Shown here: one piece after another, positions 59,419 to 64,000 of the stretch
Layout: each line of letters starts with the position of its first letter
How positions within the stretch are numbered: the stretch's first letter is position 1
NCBI GenBank assembly: GCA_964420405.1
Contig: CAYQTL010000001.1
Location: forward strand, 62,001 to 126,000
Reading direction: 5' to 3'
Origin: CAYQTL01 sp964420405
GTDB lineage: Bacteria > Acidobacteriota > Thermoanaerobaculia > Thermoanaerobaculales > Sulfomarinibacteraceae
DNA length: 64,000 nt
Position numbers and translations under genes: made by a program
The notes under the pieces: model-generated
Databases searched by the model: none
The model's input: the letters and a program-made list of their open reading frames with translations, nothing else
Told to the model about the DNA's origin: nothing

Positions 59419-61039
59419 CGGCCGCCTCCTCTCCTTCGGCTGCGACCGCCAGGGGCTCGTTGCGCAGGTCCGTGGTGCGGTCGTTCTCACCGTCCATGAT
59501 CAGCGCGTTGCCGACGAGCTCGTGGACCCCACAGATCTCGACCCCCGGCGCCCAGTACTCGGCGAGGGGGACGAGGGTCGCGCGGTCGATCGCGCACACA
59601 CAGGCCATCATGTTGACGCCGTGAGCGTCGCGCACGTGCCGCAGGGCGTTGCCCCGTGGCAGACCCCCTCGCAGCCGCATCTCCATGTTCTCGTCGTTGC
59701 CGAGACCCGCCCCGCCCGCGCAGCAGAACGTCTGCTCGCGGATCGTGTTCTCGGGCATCTCGAAGAAGTTGTTGCACACGTGACGCAGGACGTAGCGCGG
59801 CTCCTCCAGCAGGCCCATCGCGCGCGACGGGTTGCAGGAGTCGTGGAACGTGACCCTGACCTTGTCGTTGCGCTTCGGGTCGAGCTTGAGCTTGTCGTGG
59901 CGCAGCAGGTCGGAGGTGAACTCCGCGAGGTGCACCATCTTGGTGGAGGCGGCGTTGTGGAACACGGTGCCGGTGATCGGCGACTGCGGCAGCTCGAGGA
60001 AGTCGGCCGGACCGTTCATCGTGTCCATGTACTGGTGGATCACGCGCCACATGTGGCCGCACTCGCCGCCGAGGATCCACTTCACACCGAGCCGCTTCGC
60101 CTCGTGGTAGATCTTGTAGTTGAGCTTCTTGATGGTCTCGTGGGAGGTGAAGAGCCCGAAGTTTCCGCCCTCCGAGGCGTACGCCGACAGCGTGTAATCG
60201 AGCCCGATGTGCTCGAACAGCAGCAGGTAGCCCATGAAGGTGTAGATCCCGGGGTCGGCGAAGTAGTCCGCCGACGGGATCACGAACAGGATCTCGGCGC
60301 CCTTCTTGTTGATCGGCGGGTCGAGATGGACGCCGGTGGTCTCCTCCAGCTCCTCGCACAGGAACTCGACGTTGTCCTTGAAGGTGTGGGGCTGGATGCC
60401 GAGGTGGTTGCCGGTCCGGTGACAGTTGGCGACCGGCTCCATGACCCAGTTGATGTTCAACCCGACGAGGTTGAGCAGCTCGCGCGCGAGCATCGTCACC
60501 TCGGCGGTGTCGATCCCGTAGGGACAGAAGACGCTGCACCGGCGGCACTCGGTGCACTGGAAGAAGTAGTAGAACCACTCCTTGAGGACGTCGACCGTCA
60601 GCGGCCGCCCGCCCGCGAAGCGCCCGAGGATCTTGCCGGCTGTGGTGAAGTCGTTGCGGTACACCGACCGCAGCAGCTCCGCCCGCAGCACTGGCATGTT
60701 CTTGGGATCGCCCGAGCCGATGAAGAAGTGGCACTTGTCGGCGCACGCTCCGCAGCGCACGCAGATGTCGAGGAACACCCGCAGCGAGCGGTACTTGTCG
60801 AGCCGCTCCTTGAACCCCTCGTGGATGATGCGCTGCCAGTCCTTCGGCAGCTGCCAGTCCTCGTCGGCGGGCGACCACTCCCGCGGGTTCGGGAAACCCA
60901 TGTACTTCAGGTTCTTGGCCGCGGCCGGATACGACCACGTCCCGCGCCGCGCCTCGAAGTCGATGGAGGGGTCCATCCAGTCGGTCTTCGGCGGATCGAG
61001 GCTGATCTGGATCAGCTCCTGGGGTGACTTCTCGCTCAT
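59411..61039 (-). CDS. dsrK: DsrK, HdrD-like catalytic iron-sulfur subunit
   Basis: A 542-residue cytoplasmic protein. Two ferredoxin-like groups, C93/96/99/103 and C162/165/168/172, are followed by two CCG-domain motifs (DSCNPSRAMG; FCCAGGAGLG) that hold the non-cubane [4Fe-4S] centre of heterodisulfide reductases. With DsrM it is thought to reduce or oxidise the DsrC trisulfide/disulfide. Overlaps dsrM by ATGA. Confidence 0.96.
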   Translation of the reverse strand: MSEKSPQELIQISLDPPKTDWMDPSIDFEARRGTWSYPAAAKNLKYMGFPNPREWSPADEDWQLPKDWQRIIHEGFKERLDKYRSLRVFLDICVRCGACADKCHFFIGSGDPKNMPVLRAELLRSVYRNDFTTAGKILGRFAGGRPLTVDVLKEWFYYFFQCTECRRCSVFCPYGIDTAEVTMLARELLNLVGLNINWVMEPVANCHRTGNHLGIQPHTFKDNVEFLCEELEETTGVHLDPPINKKGAEILFVIPSADYFADPGIYTFMGYLLLFEHIGLDYTLSAYASEGGNFGLFTSHETIKKLNYKIYHEAKRLGVKWILGGECGHMWRVIHQYMDTMNGPADFLELPQSPITGTVFHNAASTKMVHLAEFTSDLLRHDKLKLDPKRNDKVRVTFHDSCNPSRAMGLLEEPRYVLRHVCNNFFEMPENTIREQTFCCAGGAGLGNDENMEMRLRGGLPRGNALRHVRDAHGVNMMACVCAIDRATLVPLAEYWAPGVEICGVHELVGNALIMDGENDRTTDLRNEPLAVAAEGEEAADV

Positions 61040-62040
61040 GACTCACTCCCCCGATCGAGCGGAAGCCCGGCGGCCACGATCTTGTCGTGGAACTCCTCCT
61101 CCCACTCGGCGTAGGTGTGGCCCACGATGTCGGGGTTCCACGGGTTGACGTGCCGGCGGGCACGGTTGGTGTTGGCGAGGTTGCGGGTCGGGCTCAGGAA
61201 CACGCCCGGCATGTGCAGCAGCTTGGAGAACGGGAAGTACACCAGCAGGGCGCTGACCAGAAAGACGTGGACGAAGTACAGGATCCCCACGCCCTGCGGA
61301 ACGACCAGCTGGAACGAGGCCCAGCCCGCGATGGCGGCCTTGACCTGGACGATGTCGACCTTCTCCACGTGACGCATGAGGGCGCCGGAGATCGCGATCC
61401 CGAGCAGGAGGTAGAGCGCGAAGTAGTCTGACGGCAGCGAGATGTACCGCACCTGGCCGTCCGCGAGCCGGCGCCACAGCAGGTAACCGAGCGCCACGAT
61501 CATGACGACGGTGGTGGCGTAGACGACGGGCGTCCCGACCTGGAAGAACCCGTCTGCCAGCTGCAGCCACTCGACCCACGCCGGAACCGGCTCGACGAAG
61601 AACCGGAAGTGGCGCAGCAGCACCACCAGCATCGACCAGTGGAAGGCGAGGCCCGCGGCCCACAGGTACTTGGTCCCGACGTAGCTGACCTTCTCGCGCT
61701 CCGGGTTCACCTCCGCCTTGGTGTTGCGGAACAGCGACCGGAAGAACAGCACCTCGAGGAGCATCCGGCCGACCGCCGAGATCCAGCTCGAAGGGTTCTC
61801 CAGCTCGTTGTTCCGGATCCACGGCAGGCTCTTCTGCTGGCCGGTGGTGGTCGTGATGCGGAACGGGACCGGCGCCCGGGCCCACTGCACCAGGCGCGCC
61901 ACGATGCCGACCAGGAACACCGCGAACGCGACGCCCGGCACGATGACGCCGAACGTCAACCGCATGCCGCCGGCGCCGACCGCCACGAAGGGGATCAGGC
62001 TCAGCGCCACGACCGCGATCAGGGAAAGCAAGGCACCCAT
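61036..62040 (-). CDS. dsrM: DsrM, NarI-like cytochrome b membrane subunit
   Basis: A 334-residue protein with about six TM segments and His residues in the NarI-like helices (AAGLAFHWSMLVVLLRH; ILYFVHVFLVSALLVYFPFSKLLH) that should bind two b haems. An AAGGAGGAG site lies eight bases before the ATG. It connects DsrK to menaquinol. 25 bases after the RsbRD gene, same operon. Confidence 0.95.
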   Translation of the reverse strand: MGALLSLIAVVALSLIPFVAVGAGGMRLTFGVIVPGVAFAVFLVGIVARLVQWARAPVPFRITTTTGQQKSLPWIRNNELENPSSWISAVGRMLLEVLFFRSLFRNTKAEVNPEREKVSYVGTKYLWAAGLAFHWSMLVVLLRHFRFFVEPVPAWVEWLQLADGFFQVGTPVVYATTVVMIVALGYLLWRRLADGQVRYISLPSDYFALYLLLGIAISGALMRHVEKVDIVQVKAAIAGWASFQLVVPQGVGILYFVHVFLVSALLVYFPFSKLLHMPGVFLSPTRNLANTNRARRHVNPWNPDIVGHTYAEWEEEFHDKIVAAGLPLDRGSES

Positions 62041-62065
62041 GGAGTCGACTCCTCCTTCCTAGGTC

Positions 62066-62593
62066 CTATGTCGCCCGGGCCTCGTCGGCCCGGGCCGCAT
62101 CTCGCCTCTCGCGCCACGCGTTGAGGCGTTCCATCACCTTCATCGAGCGGTTGCGGATCTCGTGGACCCGGATCTCGGACACCTGCTCGCGACAGGCGGC
62201 GTAGACGTCGAAGGCCGCCAGCATCAGCCGGTCGACCCAACCGTCGAGCTGCTCCAGCTCGGCGGCCTCGAGCTCCGGGCCGACCTCGCGGCGCAGGAGG
62301 GCCTTCAGCTCGAGCACGAAACCGACCGCGGCCGACGGCGCCATGTCCTGCACCGCCCGGATGCGGACCACCCGGTCCAGGGGCTCGGCCAGCTCGCCGG
62401 GTGCGGCACCCCGAACCAGCCCGTCGACCACTGCCGCGAGCTCACGCCGGAGCCCTGTTCCGACGGGGTTGTGGAAAGGGTCCTTCCGCTCACGCAGGAA
62501 CCGGGCGGTCTGGTCCGGATACCCGGAGACCAGGAGCTCGAACCAGGCCTCCACGAGGTCGTCGCGGTGCCGGGCGACAGCTGTCGATCCCAT
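62066..62593 (-). CDS. RsbRD N-terminal-domain protein linked to dsrMKJOP
   Basis: A 175-residue soluble helical protein: HRDDLVEAWFELLVSGYPDQTARFLRERKDPFHNPVG is the opening of the RsbRD_N family, and VVRIRAVQDMAPSAAVGFVLELKALLRRE follows. I recall such genes directly before dsrM in sulfate reducers, so the link is conserved, but its biochemical role is not known. GGAGGGG precedes the ATG. First gene after the sigma-54 promoter. Confidence 0.85.
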   Translation of the reverse strand: MGSTAVARHRDDLVEAWFELLVSGYPDQTARFLRERKDPFHNPVGTGLRRELAAVVDGLVRGAAPGELAEPLDRVVRIRAVQDMAPSAAVGFVLELKALLRREVGPELEAAELEQLDGWVDRLMLAAFDVYAACREQVSEIRVHEIRNRSMKVMERLNAWRERRDAARADEARAT

Positions 62594-62641
62594 CGTCCCC
62601 TCCGTCCCTCGGCGGCGTGACGGCCGCCACGACGGTCTGAA

Positions 62642-62658
62642 ATGCAACGGGTATGCCA
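62642..62658 (-). promoter_or_regulatory. Near-consensus sigma-54 promoter of rsbRD-dsrMKJOP
   Basis: Minus-strand TGGCAT, ACCCG, TTGCAT: it differs from the -24/-12 consensus TGGCAC-N5-TTGCA at one position. The predicted start of transcription is near 62632, about 39 bases before the first ATG. A 12-bp perfect palindrome, GGGACGCGTCCC (62660-62671), abuts the -24 side and could bind a regulator. Confidence 0.8.
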
Positions 62659-62810
62659 CGGGACGCGTCCCCTCGGCCGGGACCCAAAGCGCTGCGCTGG
62701 ACGGAGTTGTCGGGATGCTGGCGGGCCGGACCCCGCCGCGGCGGTCAGCCGGCGTTCCGGCGCGGTAACAGAGGTCCGGTGCGCGCCGCTGGGGACGAGG
62801 AGAAGGAAGA

Positions 62811-62832
62811 GGGGCCGCCCGCGGGCGGCCCC
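62811..62832 (-). terminator. Intrinsic terminator after dsrC
   Basis: A perfect 10-bp stem GGGGCCGCCC/GGGCGGCCCC with a two-base centre, followed on the minus strand by TCTTCCTTCTCC. It separates the dsrC operon from the dsrMKJOP promoter. Confidence 0.8.
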
Positions 62833-62841
62833 GAGGATCGA

Positions 62842-63159
62842 TCAGACGCAGCCGGTCGGCTTCGGCAGACCGGCCACCTTGCAGGCGCCCTTCGCCGGTC
62901 CCGACGGGAACAGCTCGTAGATCTCCTTGAGCTGGAAGCCGGTCTGCTTGCAGAGCTTGCGGATCATCGGCGCGACGCCGAACTGCAGGTAGTACTCCCG
63001 CAGGTAGTTGACGACCTTCCAGTGGTCGTCGGTGAGGGTGTCGACGCCCTCGGTGGTGGCCAGCGCCGCCGCCACGTCCTGGTTCCACTTCTCCGGTTCC
63101 TGCATGAAGCCGTCTTCGTCGACTTCGATCGAAACGTCGCCATGGGTGAACGTCGCCAT
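62842..63159 (-). CDS. dsrC: DsrC sulfur carrier
   Basis: A 105-residue protein. The flexible C-terminal arm carries both conserved cysteines, Cys93 (AKGACKVAG) and the penultimate Cys104 (TGCV), ten residues apart, so it is a true DsrC and not only TusE-like. In the pathway DsrAB loads sulfite-derived sulfur between these cysteines and DsrMK handles the product. GAGGAGG overlaps the end of the TPR gene. It is cotranscribed with the TPR protein and ends at a terminator. Confidence 0.97.
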   Translation of the reverse strand: MATFTHGDVSIEVDEDGFMQEPEKWNQDVAAALATTEGVDTLTDDHWKVVNYLREYYLQFGVAPMIRKLCKQTGFQLKEIYELFPSGPAKGACKVAGLPKPTGCV

Positions 63160-63160
63160 T

Positions 63161-63745
63161 TCAGTCCTCCTCGTTGTTCTCCAGACCTTCAGGTCCGGGT
63201 ATCTCGATCACGTTCGGCATCGGCTTGGCCTGCTGGGCCTTCTCGATCGCCTTCATGAACTCCTGGGTCGGTCGGTGGCCGAGCTCCATCGCCCTGCCGA
63301 GGTGCCGCTCGGCGGCGCCGAGATTGTCGAGCGCGAGGTGGGCGACGGAGGCGAAGTAGTGGGCGGCGGCATGGTCGCGCTCCAGCTCGAGGACCTTCAG
63401 GTTGGCGTCCAGGAGGTCCTGCGGCCGGTTCAGGTACAGGTAGGCCTGGCCGATGTTGAAGTGGGCCTCCACCAGGTCGTCCTGGACCGCCACAGCCCGC
63501 CGGTTGGCCTCCAGCGCGCCCTCGAAGTCCCAGCGCATCATCCGGACCCCGCCCAGGTTGACCCACGCCTGGACCAGCGTCGGATCCAGCTCGAGCGCCT
63601 TCAGATAGGCCGCTTCGGCCTCCTTGACCCGCCCGGAGACGGTGTACGTCAGTCCCAGGTTGTAGTGTGCGCTCGCCCTCTCCGGGTGCGCCTCGACCTC
63701 TTCGCGGCAGCGCTCGAGGCGTTGCCGTTGACTCTCACGCGTCAT
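63161..63745 (-). CDS. TPR-repeat protein
   Basis: A 194-residue protein with about four tetratricopeptide repeats (ASAHYNLGLTYTVSGRVKEAEAAYLKALELDP; VQAWVNLGGVRMMRWDFEGALEANRRAV; VEAHFNIGQAYLYLNRPQDLLDANLKVLELE; AAAHYFASVAHLALDNLGAAERHLGRAMELG). No signal peptide, so probably cytoplasmic. Overlaps the upstream gene by 11 bases and abuts dsrC, suggesting a scaffold in Dsr sulfur trafficking; this is inference. Confidence 0.85.
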   Translation of the reverse strand: MTRESQRQRLERCREEVEAHPERASAHYNLGLTYTVSGRVKEAEAAYLKALELDPTLVQAWVNLGGVRMMRWDFEGALEANRRAVAVQDDLVEAHFNIGQAYLYLNRPQDLLDANLKVLELERDHAAAHYFASVAHLALDNLGAAERHLGRAMELGHRPTQEFMKAIEKAQQAKPMPNVIEIPGPEGLENNEED

Positions 63746-64000
63746 CAGAGCTCTCCCAGTTCGATCCGAGAATTCGGGCCAGGCAGGCGCGCTCGGCGGG
63801 ATCTGCCGGGTCCAGGTGCGCCAGGACCACGTCGCGCACGTGCTCGGTCAGCTGCGGCGCCTCCGTGCGGATCCGCTCGAGGGCGTCCACGATCGCCGGC
63901 CGCAGGCCGCGGTCCCACAGCAACGACGCGACCGGCGCGACGAACGGTGCCGCCAAGGCCCCGTCGCGTGCCGCCACCGCGGCCAGCACCGGGACCACGA
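63735..64000 (-). CDS. Partial helical-repeat (HEAT-like) protein, 5' end outside window
   Basis: Eighty-seven C-terminal residues are visible, Leu/Ala-rich with paired helices (ALAAPFVAPVASLLWDRGLRPAIVDALERIR ... RDVVLAHLDPADPAERACLARILG), like HEAT repeats. The gene continues beyond the window and overlaps the TPR gene, so it belongs to the same operon as dsrC. I do not recognise a specific function. Confidence 0.55.
   Translation of the reverse strand, partial: VVPVLAAVAARDGALAAPFVAPVASLLWDRGLRPAIVDALERIRTEAPQLTEHVRDVVLAHLDPADPAERACLARILGSNWESSDDA

Overview
The window is a GC-rich (roughly 70%), densely coded bacterial chromosome segment with no rRNA, tRNA, CRISPR or insertion sequence that I could see. 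The gene set suggests a Gram-negative, sulfur-metabolising member of the Acidobacteriota (Thermoanaerobaculia-like). It includes dsrMKJOP and dsrC, exosortase H, TPR-Ser/Thr kinase, FHA and DUF4388 regulators, a lipoprotein with thrombospondin type 3 repeats, alpha/beta glycyl-tRNA synthetase, PPDK, an OprP-type porin and lipoproteins. The class-level placement is inference from gene content, not from a marker tree.

Layout: 1-5.7 kb holds a glycosyltransferase/methyltransferase fusion, a DASS transporter, a DUF4136 lipoprotein and a membrane sulfatase-fold protein. 5.8-16.2 kb holds the minus-strand operon glyQ-glyS-ppdK, a large secreted repeat lipoprotein and etfBA. 16.3-24.8 kb has a polytopic glycosyltransferase, acpP-fabF, a DNA-binding/EIIA protein, a small P-loop protein, an amidohydrolase, a cyclic-nucleotide-binding protein and def. 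24.9-35.2 kb holds dnaJ, a large kinase, exosortase H with its partner, two acidobacterial-style regulators and a transglutaminase-nusB-ribH group. 35.3-42.3 kb is a Mn/Zn ABC importer operon headed by its DtxR-family regulator, divergent from phhB, a cytochrome c and NAD-isocitrate dehydrogenase. 42.6-48.2 kb has a cNMP-binding aspartase fusion, an HD-GYP response regulator and rmlACB. 48.3-64 kb is a sulfur-related block.

The most interesting part is 49.4-63.9 kb. Siroheme synthase (cysG) overlaps a PhnD-like periplasmic binding protein, followed by a two-TM histidine kinase and an NtrC-type regulator with an intact GAFTGA loop, all one minus-strand run. On either side lie two candidate sigma-54 (-24/-12) promoters. 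One is in front of the OprP-like porin (50846-50862). One, near consensus, is in front of the rsbRD-dsrMKJOP operon (62642-62658). I propose an AioXSR-like three-component switch in which a periplasmic oxyanion-type sensor controls, through sigma-54, outer-membrane uptake and the DsrMKJOP membrane complex, while the same operon supplies the siroheme cofactor. DsrC carries both redox cysteines, DsrJ all three haem sites and the extra cysteine, and DsrK the CCG-type cluster motifs, so the complex looks functional. dsrAB, apr and sat are not in the window.

A second recurrent signal is a set of intergenic arrays of six-base units (CCCGAT/CCCGTT on the plus strand, hence GGG tracts every six bases on the other strand) at about 2.7, 18.3, 24.2, 38.3, 42.5, 45.5 and 56.8 kb. 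Most meet the G-quadruplex pattern and several adjoin long inverted repeats. Other points of note: several start codons sit where transcription should start (leaderless mRNA); a FHA/Fis regulator has a decayed AAA+ core; both metal permeases have winged-helix-like tails; a DtxR-type operator overlaps divergent -10 elements; and a Thr replaces the usual formylglycine residue of the sulfatase fold.
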